Shown here in pieces: positions 1 to 12,962 of a DNA stretch of 64,000 bases. The position numbers and the translations under genes are program-made. The notes below the pieces were generated by a model. The model saw only the letters and a program-made list of their open reading frames with translations. It made no database searches and was not told the origin of the DNA. The DNA comes from Ctenosaura bakeri (Eukaryota; Chordata; Lepidosauria; Squamata; Iguanidae): contig CAOLHI010000150.1 in NCBI GenBank assembly GCA_948474755.1, positions 186,001 through 250,000 on the forward strand. Reading direction: 5' to 3'. The stretch's first letter is position 1. The number at the start of each line of letters is the position of its first letter.

Positions 1-3000
1 CACAACAAAAATCATAAGCCTGTGGCTACCTTGCATACTGCCTAGGAGGAAATAACATGTTTCTGTACACTCTCAGTTAATTTCTGGTCATTGGTGATAG
101 TGACTTTTTTTCAAGAAGTCATTTCTTCTAGAATCAGTTTCTGATAAGTTGCCTCCTGCCAGGTTAAATGAAAAAGCAGTACAATAGCCAAGGAGTAGAC
201 ACCTTGTTTTTTAGTATGGTGGGGCAAGTGCATGGTGCAGCTCCTAAATTAAACAACGTAGGCTGCATATATCACAATACCATTGCCCCCAGATTTACCT
301 CTGAGTAAACTTGCATGCGTTTGGTGCTGATGTGGTGGGGATGGGGCATTTACTGGACAGAGCATCAACTGCAGGCCTCTGGTTATAATGTATTTTTAAA
401 ATCTCTCTGTGTGTCTGTGTTTGTATATGCTTGTTCAGTCCTTAAAGGGTTTTATTTTATGAACCGTGCACCTGTAAAGCAGCAATAAGATCAGAAGACT
501 GATTGAGTCTTCACCATCACTTTGTAGGAAAATGAATCTGCTCAGTTTCATATTTCATCAAAAACAATACGAGCAGTGTGCAGGAATAAATAAAAATGAC
601 ACATAAACTACATTAAGTGTGTTGTCACATGTATAGTGTGTAATTAGCACATTCAGTCTTTGATTTTTAAAACTTCACTAAAGTTTGTCAAGGGTTAAAT
701 TTAATGTTCTATTATTTTTCATGTGACTAATTCATAAAAGACATGTACAATGCTAATATCACAACTGTGTTGAAATTGTGTTGCACTTCTGCATATATGG
801 GGTTGGGGTTTTTTTCTAGGAGGGAACAGTGAGGTCATCAGTGCAAGCAGAAGAGCAAAACAAATCCATGTATGAAGTCAACAGTAATTATGAGGACCTG
901 TACTTGGAACTTCATTCAAACTGGATATGAAATCTCCTAATACTTGTAAAAACTGCAGAAGTTAGACAAGACTGTTTTTTATTCCAATATTGTAAATATG
1001 AACTAGTTCACTTTTTTGATATTATTTATTAAATAAGAAAAAATGAACTGATTGATTTTGTTTAAATTCAAACCCAGTTAGCTCCTGCAATTTTAATATC
1101 CGTTTTTTCCCCCCCTGGGAAGAGGAACAGGCATTAATTGCATAGAATGTGCAATGAATTTTAAGAATTGCCTGATCTTTTTTCAAATGTGTTCTATTTT
1201 GTGTAACATTGCAAAGTGTTAAAGTGTAAGTGTTTAGAGAACATCTACAAATGAAAATAATCCTCACATTTTTGGGAACTGTTACTCAAAGGGACGTTGA
1301 CTTCAAACACTACTGCATCACTCTAATTTTTTGTTAAATTTATTAAAAGGCCTGTAATTGGCCAGGTAGGAGATTGTCTCTACCTTACTTTAGATATATG
1401 TAAAACCATCTTATGTTTGGATTCCATGTTGCTGATTTAGAATGGCTGCTGATGCATCTGGGCATTGTCCTGGCAAGTGTGCAATACATCCATTGGATTT
1501 TGCATATTGACAGTAGTGCTCTGCCTTTATTGGGCATGTGCATCCCTAATCTTGGCTACCTGGTTTTACAGCAGGCCATGTGGAAAGCAATCCACCTGCA
1601 TTTTGTCACTAATGATTATAAATCTTGAAGTAAGCCATATTTGGTAAGAGCTAAGGGAGAGCCTCTTGCCTTATGCTACTTACTGAGTCTTTCTGGAACA
1701 GTTATTGAGTATTCCTAGGACCAAACTCACTCACTTAGCTCTGCCACCAGCCTAATTCTAATGTGGCAAACAGAATTATCTTTATGAAACTAGAACACAA
1801 AATGGTAGTTTACAAGAAAGACACAGAAAATACTACTAAAATTGCTAATTTTTAAATTAAATATTCCCTACTACAAAAGGCTAAATGACGTATATAGAAG
1901 TCTAGAGGTCATTTTTACTGCTTTTATTTTCATTTCATAATTCCCCATTACAGGAACTCAATTGTGAATTGCAAAGTGATAGAAAATAACAGGCTTCCAT
2001 TATTGCTAATGAATAAAATACAGATAATGGCCCTAGTGAGAGATGGCTGTGTATTTTACTGCCTTTATTTGCTGAGAAGAGCTGATGGGTAAAAGGGATG
2101 CCGAGTCCTGTTGTTCACGCCATGGATTTATGGTTGTTTTCAACACTTTTCTCCTATGGCTCTTGAGAGCGTAGTCCTCATAACTGTGGCCAAATTAAAA
2201 AAAAAATCCATACAGTAATGACTGATAAGCCATCATAGCAGCAGCTGTCCAGAAGGAGGAAGCAAGAAAAGACCTATATACATAAACACAGGTGTAGCAT
2301 TCTGGTGTGCTGACCCAGTTGATCTGTTTCTGGCTAACTGCAGATCTTAAGTCCCTTTCTCAACCGTCTTGCCAGAAGCCTTTCTTAACTAGGGGATTTT
2401 CATATGGGAATTGACTCATGCCAAGTGTGCTGTATCCAAGCTATGCTGCTTCCCTTGGTTCATTTCCCTTTCCCAAGTGGATTTTCTAAAGGGACACTCA
2501 GGCAAGGCTTCTATCATAGGCATCTCTTGGCTTTTATTGTGGGGAAAGCAGGAGGGTATCTTCAGCTGGTAATGCTCCCATGTCTCCCTGCACAGCTGCT
2601 GTATTTCATTCCATATGCACACACAATATCCAGCAAGGAGAAATGGATAAGATTTGGTACTATCTCTTTTCCACTGGCAGACTGAGGAAACATCTGCCCA
2701 CAAGTGCTTTTTGGTGTAAAATTTAAAACAGGTGATCCCACTGTTAAAAATGTCATTGTAAGGCATATTGTTACTTCTCTGGCCTCACAATTACATTATA
2801 ACTGTTACTGCGCATAGAATGGATGGCCATGCACAAAATTGGATATAGAAAGTGAGTTATAGTTTTGAGTGTGAGGAAGGAAGGCCCATGCCAGTGATTA
2901 GATATTTACAACTAAGTTAAAATGCCCTTAATTCTCCTGTCTTGGGTAATTAGCAGTGTCAGTGTGAATTGCACAATCCATACCAGAAAAAAAAATATGT

Positions 3001-3910
3001 GCAGTAATATTCCACTTATCCCCAGTGCTATTTCTAGCATTTGTTTGAACACTGTTATCACTGTGGTGGTTCCAGCATAACACTGCCAAGCAGGTCTCAT
3101 TTTACAGGTCTCACAGTAAAAGTTTATTTTTGGAAATAAGAAGCCGGAAGCCCTGCCATTATGTAGACATGCACCAAAGTAGTTGATTTTTTTTTTTAGT
3201 TGAATTGTAATGCATGCCTCCCTTCCAAAGGCTTGGGATATTTTGTTACACTAACAAAATCCAATAAAGCTAAGAATATTGATTTTAGTGTTAACGCTGA
3301 ACTGAAAATCAGTCTCCTCCCTGTTTAATATTGGCTATTTTAATACTAGTTCAAACAGGAAATTAGCTGTGAGGTTTTTTTCCCCTTCTTCTGCTCTATG
3401 TGCCTTCCTTAGCAATAGCTCGATGGATGGCTGAGATGAGCTTAGAGTGGGTGATAGTTTCAGGGTACATCTCTCTCGTGCATGGATGAGAAAACAATTA
3501 TCCAGGTCTCTGAGACATCTTTTGGCTTCAGTAGTAAATCTGTATAGGATGCTAATCACTTCAGGTTGCAGATGGGGAGGTTCATGTGACTGAGCATTCC
3601 TACATACAAAATCACAATAAACTTCCTCATATGGGAAAAGCAGCAGGACAGGTAGAAAGGTAGACCAGGAGTGTTCCCATTGACATCTTCATTTTTTAAT
3701 ATGTGGAAAATGGTTTTTGTGTGAAAGAGTACTCAGCAGTGGGCAAAGTGTGGCCTTGGGATTTCATGCACTCTTCCCAAGACTATTCATCTGGCCTTCA
3801 ACCTCTTCAGTCTCCTGTGATTAATCCTTCCCCAGAAGAAGGGAAAAAAGGCTTCTGAAAGCCTCTGAAGCAGTAGTTCACCTTTTAAATGCATTGCAGG
3901 GACTTCTGTA
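1..3910. other. AT-rich non-coding stretch without recognisable gene
   Basis: No convincing open frame, splice-bounded exon or repeat family is seen. The first 1 kb contains AATAAA motifs (for example near 585) and long AT-rich runs that would suit a 3' UTR. In other vertebrates the gene on this side of CCKAR is RBPJ, so this could be its 3' end, but that is positional inference only; I see no RBPJ coding exon. Confidence 0.35.
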
Positions 3911-3918
3911 CTGTAAAA

Positions 3919-5028
3919 CAGTGGTTCTTCACCTTTTCTTTACTGGGGATCCTCTGTAAATATAATTGTTGGCAGGAACCCCAAAGACTTAACTTGAGAC
4001 TTAAATATTTAAATTTAGATTTAAATATTAAAATATTTATTTAAATATTCAGATCTTTGGTTAAAGTTGCTTATCAATTTGCAAAGGAAAGGAGGCTTGT
4101 TAACGGTCTGTGGAGTAGCACTGAGGTCTTCCGAATGTCAGGGGAGTAGAATAAACTGGAATTTCCTAAAGGAAGGTTATGAATGAGAGGCAGGCCTAAA
4201 GAATAATTTCTTTTGCTCTTCCCCCCAAAGCAACACCTAGAAAGCAAGGGTCTTTGTGCTACTTTGAGGGAAAGGGTGAAAGAAATGCCATTTCCCTCCA
4301 AAGGAGCATCCAGAGAGTAGAGAGGGTGGGCGCTTCTAAGAGAACCAAATACTCTCTCTGTACTCTCTCACTGCTCCTTTGAGGAAATCGTGTTTCTTCT
4401 GCCCTTTCTTTCCCTCAAAGCAGCACTTGGAAAAGAAAGGTTTCAGTTCTGCTTTGGGGGAAAGTACGAAATAAGTGCTGTCCCCTCTGAAAGAGCACCA
4501 AGAGAGCAGAGAAAGGGCCTCTTTTGAAAGCACCTACCCTCCTTACTCTCTCAGTGCTCTTTCACAGGAAAATGGCATTTCTTTCATGCTTCCCCCCAAA
4601 AGGAGCACCGAGACCCTTGCCACTTCATTTCCAAGCAGCTGCAAGAGTAAAGAGACTCCTTTCTGTTCCCATGGCTGCTTGGAAGGGGAGCTCCACTGGG
4701 CTCAAGCAGCATTGCCACACTCACCACACAGGGCCTCATCTGAGTTCTCCTCTTGCCTTCCTGCCTTCTGGACTCTCTGGCAGACCTGCACAGTAGCATC
4801 TGGAGCCTCCAGCGCAGGATGAGATACCCACCAGCATGTTGTTGCTATAGATGCTACCATTATCATTGCCCCCTTTGAGGAATCTGGGACATGCTGCACC
4901 AACCATCCACAACTGGCCAGGACATTTTAGTCCCTTAAATCCAAAATTTTCCCCATTTTCCAGGATAAATGGCAACCCTACATGAACCCCTTGTGAGGAC
5001 TCCACAGACCCCAGGCTAGGAACCATAG
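3919..5028. mobile_element. Non-autonomous hAT-like DNA transposon with internal repeats
   Basis: The left end reads cagtggttcttcacc. The right end, reverse-complemented, reads ctatggttcctagcc, an imperfect terminal inverted repeat of the hAT CAGTGGTTCT type. The 8 bases outside each end (3911-3918 and 5029-5036) agree at 6 of 8 positions, as expected of an aged hAT target duplication. The interior (about 4200-4640) consists of degenerate repeats of roughly 100 bp, partly inverted, each with 'aaagnagca(c/t)c' and 'gagagnagag' blocks. There is no transposase, so it depended on an autonomous relative. Overlapping short open frames here are artefacts of the repeats. Confidence 0.6.
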
Positions 5029-5354
5029 CTATAGAACATTAAAACAAACCTGCTTTTCAAAACTAGAAGTGGACATCTGTTCAGTTCCACGTTTTGCTTT
5101 CTTGCATTTTTGGCAGGCTGTGTGATTCTTGAAGTTTCCAAGTGTTGCGTATTGGCTCCTGCAGCTCCCCACCAACCTGTTACAATTGCCCATCTCTGGG
5201 TTAGCTAAAGGAGTATACTTTTAACGCAATAGGTCCTCAGTGCTGGAGGTGCTGTTTTTGTCCTATTTGATTTTCTGACATATCCATTTCACGCAACAGG
5301 ATATGTTCTGCTCCTTCTTCCACAAATGGTAGACAACCATTTTTCCTAGAGAAA

Positions 5355-5389
5355 ACACACACACTCACTCACACACACACACACACACA
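5355..5389. repeat. CA dinucleotide microsatellite
   Basis: Imperfect (CA)n run interrupted by two CT steps. The flanks from 5037 to 6040 contain no gene that I can support. Confidence 0.9.
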
Positions 5390-6048
5390 GATAAAACATT
5401 TTGGTGATGATATTTACAAACCTGGAATTAGTTCATCAAGTAGGTTTGTTTATACATTCTTTTAAATTTTTGGGAAAGTCTGCTTTAATTGTGCTATTAT
5501 AAGACGTTTAGCTCCCTCCCTCCTTCCCTCTCTCTCTTTTTAATGGACAGCTCCTTGTGCTACCAGTCAGAAGATGTTCAGCTGTTCCATCTTTCTGTCC
5601 TGAGTAGATTTGACAGGGTAAGAAAAAAGCATGTGTCTAAACAGAGAAAGGGTTCAAGTATGAGAAAGTATCATCTGGATCTCCTCATGATATTCAGTGA
5701 ATGGGGCAAGGCGATTGCACAATAAAAGCTCTAGTTGGAACCACCCTCTCTTCTGTTTTCATTGGATATCTGAAATTCATTGGATATCTGAAATTTTAGG
5801 CTGTTCAGGTGGATTCATGGAGATGAACTTTGTAAATTTCTCAAACATAGGGTGAGGATAGGTGTACATAGACTAGCAGTAGGCAGCCTTGGAGGATCTA
5901 GGAGCTGTTTCGTTCTCATCTAGATCTTGGTGGCTTGCACTTCACCTCTAACCCACTCTCAATTCAGAATTCTCCCCCTTCCAAATGGGAAAATCGACCC
6001 TCTGACGGACACAATTTGCCATGTAAATATAATTTTGTCACATCATAA

Positions 6049-6232
6049 GAGCCAGTGTGGTGTAGTGGTTTGAAAACTGGACTATGACCCTGAAGACCAG
6101 AGTACGATTACCCGTTCAGCCGTGGAAACCCACTGGGTGACTTTGGGCTCGTCACACATTCTCAGCTCCAGAAAACTCTGTGATAGATTCATTTTAGGGT
6201 CATAAACAACTTGGAAGCACACAGTTGTTTTG
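6049..6232 (+). mobile_element. tRNA-headed squamate SINE
   Basis: Starts gagccagtgtggtgtagtgg, the tRNA-derived head with the RNA polymerase III A-box. A degenerate B-box follows (gagtacgattacc in place of ggttcgaatcc). The body has cccactgggtgac and a tail of the 'ggtcat..acaacttggaagcac' type. The same family recurs at 32969, 33118, 58075, 62483 and the window end. Truncated and diverged, so probably inactive. Confidence 0.75.
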
Positions 6233-6535
6233 GGCCTGAAAAAAAGCATTTTTAGAAACAGGGAATGATTGAATGCCTTTACGTAGAGATCGGGGGGGCT
6301 GGTGGATCCACTGCTATAAGAGTGGTGAATCCACTGTGGATTTGATTGCAACTTCTCCTTCAGCTGCTTCAGCTTGAACAGGAACTCTGCTAGTGCCTGA
6401 CCCTAGTTCGGTACTGGCAGAGTTCCCATTCACTTCAGAGCAGCTGCAGAAAGAATGGTGTTGATGTCAGTGGTGGATTTGTTGCCTTTGTAGGAGCAGA
6501 TCCACTAAGCTACCTGAGTTTTATGAACTTCTGGG

Positions 6536-6940
6536 ATGGCCTTTCTCTCCATCCCACCACCCTCACTGGCTTATCTGATGAGGTCATGGGAGAAAGCCTT
6601 CTCAGTAGCTGCTTCTAAGCTATGGAACTTCTTAGAGAGGCTCAGATGGTCCCCTCTCTGCTCTCTTTTTGCTGATAGGGAAATACCTTATTTCAATAGG
6701 TCTTCAACCTTTAACTGAAGGTGGGTTAGAAGGAAGTGCAGGAGGTGTGCTGTTTTACATGTAATATTTATTTAGCATGTTTCAATGGTTTTTAAATTAA
6801 TTTTAAAAAATTGGATTGATTGTTTAATACTCTTTAAAAACTCTTGTACCACTTCCTATTTTAGCTAATTTGTTTTAACTGACACTATAAGCCACTTTGG
6901 GTCTCATTTTGGAAGAGATGTGGGATAGAAATCAGATAAA
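6536..6940 (+). mobile_element. L2/CR1-like LINE 3' end
   Basis: The translated stretch EKAFSVAASKLWNFLERLR matches the conserved C-terminus of L2-like LINE ORF2 (typically RAFSVAAPRLWNSLP). It is followed by an AT-rich 3' UTR ending 'ccactttgggtc...gtgggatagaaatcagataaatg', the usual tail of these elements. It contains stops and is 5' truncated. A weaker relative lies at about 14135-14240. Confidence 0.6.
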
Positions 6941-7179
6941 TGTATAAGCAGTCAGAATGCAGTTAAGAGGAATTATATGCAGAAGTGTGGAATCTTATTT
7001 TCTGCACTACCTGGCCAGATGCTAATGAAGATCAGCATAATTTAACATCTTTTCCATTGCTCGATATTTTTCAAGAACATTCACTCTCTTCTGGTAACTT
7101 TTCTTGGAAAAATCACTATCTCTTTTTCTCTGAGACATTTTTGGATGTGCACTTACATTTATTAGTGTGAGTCACTAGT

Positions 7180-9460
7180 GCAAGGGTGGTCAAAGTCCCC
7201 CAGGGACATTTTTGTGACCCCCAGAACCTTTCAGGGATCAATTTATATATATTTTTTTGCAAAAAAAAAAATTCCAAAAAACTTTTTGCTCCAAACTGGC
7301 CCCAAATGACCCTTGGAGTGGTGTGGAGAGCATTTCCACCACATTGGACTCCAGGGGGTCCAAACAAAGTTTTCCATTTTTTAAAAAAATATTTTTCCTC
7401 AAAATGACACAAAATGGCCCAGGAAGGCTTCAGAATATGGTGAGAGTAGACCCATGTCCCCTAGAGGGTCTTTGGGAGCAAAGTTGTGCTGATTTCATTT
7501 TTGCAGGAATGAGTGGGGTGGAGATGTGACCCTTCATGGTCTCCTTGTGGGGATCATGCAGTCTCGTAGCCTTGTCCAGTTGCCCACCCATGCATTACTG
7601 CTTCCCTTTTCCAAGATTCACATGTTGCATTCCTTCTCTGACAGCAGTACAGAAGTTAAATCTCTTTTCAAGATGGTTCCCATGGCACATGCTTGTAAGT
7701 CTCCCTTTTATTCTGTAAACCTCTTCAACAACTTTTTTGTTTGTGTTGCTGTATCTGAATATTCTGAATAAGTAGCAACGGATACATTTTGCATTTAATG
7801 AAAGTGCATTTATGTACATGTGTATCATGTACTTCCAGCTCTCCCGTTTTGCAAGTAAGCGGTGGATGAGGTTCATTCAAACTTCCTCTAATCTATATAG
7901 GAAATCTAGGGGGGAAGGTGTGTGTTTTTTTACTTAAAAATGTAGTATTCTGCATAAGCACAATGGGAAGTATCATTTTGCTTTTTAAGCTGGCACAGGA
8001 ACCATCTTGAAAAGTACGAGTGAACACTTGGCAAACAGTTGCTTGTGTTTCCTGTGGTAATGTTAAGTGCCAATTAAAATGGAGATAATCAGTAGTGTGA
8101 AGAATAGAACACAGAAGTTGAGAAGAGATAAGAAAAAAAACCAAGGAGAAGTAGGGGAAAGGAAAAGATGGGATTGGTAGCATGCTGGAACATTGTGAGC
8201 TATTTGTTATGTGAGATACTTTTAAAAATTGGAAATCAATTTCACCATGTTGCTTGAAAACAGGTGTTTCCACCTCAAAAAAAGAAGCAATGCTCCATTG
8301 ACTTAACAACAAACCCGCAAGCTCCTTCAAAGCCCTGGTGAGCCGCTATCAAAGATAAAAAGAGCACACAGGTGGAGAGAATCTCACGGTTACTGAAGGG
8401 GCTCTCAGAACAAACTGAAGCACAAATATACCCTTCCCCAGATGCCAAGGACAGCCAAAAGCAAACAGGAAAGGTTCTTGGCTTGGATTCAGAGGCCAAA
8501 ATGAATCGTGTGGAGGCCTTCAACCAAAGGAAAGAATGGAACTGAAGGACCAGTTTTATACAGTGTATGAAGTGATGCGTTGTTCTGGCAAGCACTCAGG
8601 CAAAGTAACTTTGGGTGAATCAAGCGAGTAACAGAGCTAAATTTAGAGCATTTCAGGTTAAAACTCTTCTTAACCTTCTTCAGGTTACAATTATTGAGTT
8701 TACAATACAACTCAAAACAAGTGTGGACATCTAAAATGATTGTCTTTAGGCTCAGGAGCTAGCTCACATCAGGGAAACATAACTGTGGTTGCAGAACCTG
8801 ATGTGTTTAATCTGGACTTTGTTAGGTGGAGGGGAAATGAATGGCAATGGAATTACTCCATGCCTAGCTCAACTATTTTGTTGTCTTTACAGGAATAATT
8901 TGTTATAAATCTTCAACTCTTTAAAGCCCTTAATAGACTGGGAGCAGGGTACCGGAAGGACTACTTTTTCCTGTGTATAATTATCTCCTCCATGCATCAA
9001 AGGAACTGAGGTGGGTGGTTGCTAAGGAAATGGCCTTCGTGATGGTAGCACCTTACTTGTGGCGTTATCAGGCCATATACTCCCAGACTTTGATATGCTT
9101 TAACTATTAAAATATGATTTAATTGGCAAGATACATTAATTGGCATTGATATAAAATGCTCCCCGATATGACTGTATGGCCAAGCTGGACAAGAGGAAGA
9201 TGCTGGTTGAACATGTGCACTGCAAAATAGGTCAGAGATCCCCTCTAGGTGTAGCCAGGTGAAAGTCAGGAAAATACCAGGTAACTCCAGAGATAATACA
9301 CTTAAGCTAAGCTGTAATGACTCTGCTTTCAGACAATAGCAACAGGGAAGTTCCCACCAAACCACTGATTGTTTCAAACCTTCCCATTGACCTGTGAATT
9401 TCTCCGTTGTCCCCACATGTGTACAACCACTACAGAGCTATCACAACATCCATTAATTCT
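7180..9460. other. Non-coding stretch with an old unclassified repeat
   Basis: 7180-7490 is purine/pyrimidine-biased text (cccccaggga, gacccccag, cccctagagggtct) that partly recurs at about 36300, so it is an old interspersed repeat of unknown class. The remainder up to 9460 has no supportable gene. Frames of up to 145 codons occur on the minus strand but lack any recognisable protein pattern. Confidence 0.35.
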
Positions 9461-9461
9461 T

Positions 9462-10038
9462 TGTTATCTAACACTAAGATTGTTAGCTCAGTTCAGACCT
9501 CACTGCCCACTCTGTGAACACCATTGTTTACTTGGCCAGAAAGCCATTCACATCCTTGTCATCCAGGTAGAAATTGGGTAAAAACTCCTGGTTTTGAGCA
9601 GCTAACTTGCAGTACTTGCTTGCTGGTGGCCAAGCTGTCACTTTGATTTCCAAACAAGTACTGTCCTTAGGCGTGAGTTTAAGCCACATCTTTGTTTCTT
9701 CACTTCTCTCTAGATCAGTAAATATTACCCTCATCTCCATTGAAACCTTGCTATCAACAATTTTCCTCCCTTTCTCTTTCAGCTAGCTTTGTGTGATTGT
9801 GTGAGTGCTTGTGTCTTGTGTGTGATTGTTAATTCCCAAAAATAAACCACAGTTTAGCTTACTTTTGAATCTCTGGCGGTTCTTACCTGTGTGAGACCCT
9901 GTAAACATTAGTGGAAAGATCTTGTTAGGTTACCTCCCTCTAGTAGGTCTCCTAATTTTGAGCTAACAGTTCTCCACCTTTGAACAGAGGTACTAGAATT
10001 GTGGATGGCCACTAAGTAACCTACATTTTGGGGTAACA
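9462..10038 (+). mobile_element. LTR, family A copy 1 (probably solo)
   Basis: Homologous over its length to 38566-39137. Shared blocks include 'ctaa(a)cactaaga', 'actgtccttagg', 'tgtgtgagtgcttg' and 'ttttgggg'. It begins TGTTA and ends AACA, carries AATAAA at 9841 and a U5-like 'ttagcttac', and is followed by a TGG that could begin a primer-binding site. No gag/pol is seen on either side, so it is most likely a solo LTR of an endogenous retrovirus-like element. The ends are set by comparing the two copies; no target duplication is visible. Confidence 0.55.
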
Positions 10039-10379
10039 GTGGAAATCAAGTCATGTTCTGGTAAAAGACTTTGCCCCAGTAATTCTTGCTTAGATTGTTA
10101 AATTGAATGTTTTAATGCAGACTACAGTAGCCACAAGGACTATGGGAGCAGGAAGGAAGATGATGCACAAGATGACAGGGAGACTTGGAGGTCCTGTAGC
10201 TAGCAGGAAGATTCCTGTCAATGAGAAAAGTATTTATATCCATGTAGTAGCCAGAGGTTGTGGCCCAAAATACCCCAATAATATCTGTTCCCTGCCTACC
10301 TGAGAGGAGAGCCAGCCAGCCATAACTGTTCTCTAGCTTTCCAGGAACATTTTTGATATTTTCAAGGCTTCTGAAGCAT

Positions 10380-12160
10380 CTTTTCCTTTCAAACACAATG
10401 CATACAAACAAAAGAAAAAGAAATGACAAACAAGAAGAACAAAAAAGAAAAAGAGATAATAAAGAACATATATCTGACTTCCAGCTTTCCAAACGCAGAT
10501 TATACATGGCAATATAAAATAACTTCTCCAAATGCAAACACTATTCAGGTACTCTGACTGTTTATTTTTCTGGATATACTAATTGCCAAACCCGAAAGTT
10601 AACATATTATACTTATTTCCTTGCAAAAAGCTCATTAAAGGTTCCCAGACATTTAAAAAAGTCATTAATGACTTTTCTCTTATCAGTATTTTTAATTTGT
10701 TCATTCAGCTAAGTCTATTAGTTTTATTAGTCAGTCCTGGGAATTGCTGTATACTTCCATTTTTGTGCATACAATAATCTTGCTGCAGTGGTCATGCGTC
10801 ATAATATCTTGCCATACTTCTCCAGTTGATCAGTGCCAACAAATATAATTCAAGTTTCAGTTGAACATTAACTTTCAATTTCTTTTTTGCACCATATAGT
10901 GTATTTGATTCCAGATTTTTTTTTTGGTGTTTTCATAAGTCTACCACATGTGATAAAAAGATCCCACTTGTTGCTAACACTCTCAACACACATGAGAATC
11001 TCCCCTATGCATTTTGGCCAATTTTTCTTGTGTCAAATACCAATGATACATCATCTTATAAAAGTTCTCTTTAAAATCACAACATAGCATAAATTTAGTT
11101 CCCTTTGACCACACTCTTCCCATTGTTCCAGGTATATAATATGCCCAACATTATACATCTTACCAATAAAATGTTCATCATCTGAACACAGCTTCTTCTC
11201 AAGTTCTGATTTACTCAACTCAAAATCGTACAAATTTATTTATTTTAAAACTTTCTATCATTTGTTTGTAACAGAACCGTTCAAAACTGTAATTGTCTAC
11301 AGTAATTTTTCATTTGACTTAATTCTATATTGTTCTTCCTCAGATTGAAGAAAACTTTGCATGTTGCCCACTCTTTGTTTGCTGTTGTCTCTATTCTATA
11401 AAAAGTTTCTTGCAATGAAACCCATAAAAGCATATTCAGGCATAACCCTGGTTATATCTGTTCCATATTTTTAACAAGGCATATTGCACAAAATGATCAT
11501 TAAAATTTATATTCAACTTCAGCTTTATCATACCATAAATATACATGCCACCCTAAACTATAATTTATGTCTTTCCAAATCCAACAATCTTGTATTTTTC
11601 CATGCAATCCAATCTTTCAGCCAATCCAAACGGCATAAAGAAAAACACAGTTTCAAATCTGGTACTCTCCCTCCCTCTCATTGTTTTGTGCCTTGTCGAA
11701 TTTTATTCTTGTTAAGACACAAGAATAAACTCTGTTAATCACAGAGATTTTGTGGTATTTCTTTGAATTTTAGTTTCATCATTCTGTTCTCAAAGTGATA
11801 TTGTAGCACTTGATCTCAGGTCTGCTTTCAAATCCAATTTCTCTGTCTTATCTTCCAGTTTCTCTGTTTTCAGTCCAGGTTCTGGATTTTTTTCATTTAT
11901 TTGTTTCAGCTCAGATGTCATCTGGATCAGAGATTGTTTTACCTCCTTCATCTCAGATTTTAGTTCCTTTAAAAATTCTGCCATCAGGTTTCTTCCCATC
12001 GGAGACATCTGTAGTTTCACAGTCTGCCATATATTTTTGTAACATGACTGCTGGCTTAGGAGGTAAATCCATAGATCATTTGTTTTCAAACTCTTTTACT
12101 TTAAATCTTGTTCCTGAACTCATTTTACATATAAACTTACAGATAGCAGTTTAAAAAATT
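10380..12160 (-). mobile_element. Antisense L1 LINE, internally deleted
   Basis: On the minus strand, 12126-11790 encodes a coiled-coil, charged segment (EFLKELKSEMKEVKQSL, EKLEDKTEKLDLKADL) of the L1 ORF1p kind, with a premature stop after the first 16 codons. From about 11690 down to 11000 it changes to the L1 ORF2 C-terminal region (WLKDWIAWKNTRLLDLE, GWHVYLWYDKAEVEYKF) with several stops and frameshifts. The whole endonuclease/RT core between them is missing. The AT-rich remainder to about 10380 fits an L1 3' UTR. Confidence 0.65.
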
Positions 12161-12962
12161 GGGGTGGGGGAGCAGTTGATTGCAGTAATTTCTTTTGACC
12201 CCCAGGTGTTGCTCTTTACTTCATTTTCCTTGGGCAGACTTTACAGCATACATAGCAAACTGGTTTACTTTTGTTTCAGTTTAACAGAAGTGACCTCGCT
12301 GTTATCTCACTATTAAGGTAAACAAGGTTCTGTTCTTATATGAATTATTTTCTGGGGTACTTATTTTTCTTCATATTATTTATTATTAAAATCATTGTAT
12401 TTCTTCAATTAATAATAAATTCTTAATATTCCTCAGTTCTTTCTTTTTGCTCTCTGTTGTGGCTGCTTTTTTTTTTTAAAGAATCCCCTAAAAACAGTCC
12501 CTTCATCCTCAGTCATACAAGGAAATGTTTTTGCAGAAAGCAGAGGCTTCATCCACATAGTCAGCCTCTTATAGGTTAGCTTACTTAGATTTTGAGTCCT
12601 TGATCTCAGAAACAGACTTCATGGCACTTTTTGCTTGAGGAAGTAGGCTCTTCCTGTGTCGGGCAGGCTGGAAACTTCAGTCCAAGACTCTCCACACCCC
12701 TTTTATCCAGGGAAAAGTTTTCTCTGGTGTCTCTTGCCTGAGACCAGCAATCTCCATGTAATGTGCCCCCTTTCACAAAGCTAATGAAAGAAGAGATTGG
12801 CACATCACCATTGCCTCTGGAAATCACTGGATGGAAAAGGTTGGGTGCTACTTTTATTCGTTACTAGTGTAATTACCTGGTGTTGCCCAGGGTTTTTATT
12901 TTCCTCTTAAGAACTCGCCAAATTGTCTTCTCCATTTTCCTGTAACTTTGCTCCATATTTCC

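Noticed and set aside
7893..8330. 145-codon minus-strand frame
   Set aside because: Among the longest non-repeat frames but with no recognisable motif, no flanking splice signals that stand out, and ordinary AT-rich composition.
12606..12827. 73-codon minus-strand frame
   Set aside because: No family pattern, and adjacent to the L1 and tandem repeat; chance length.
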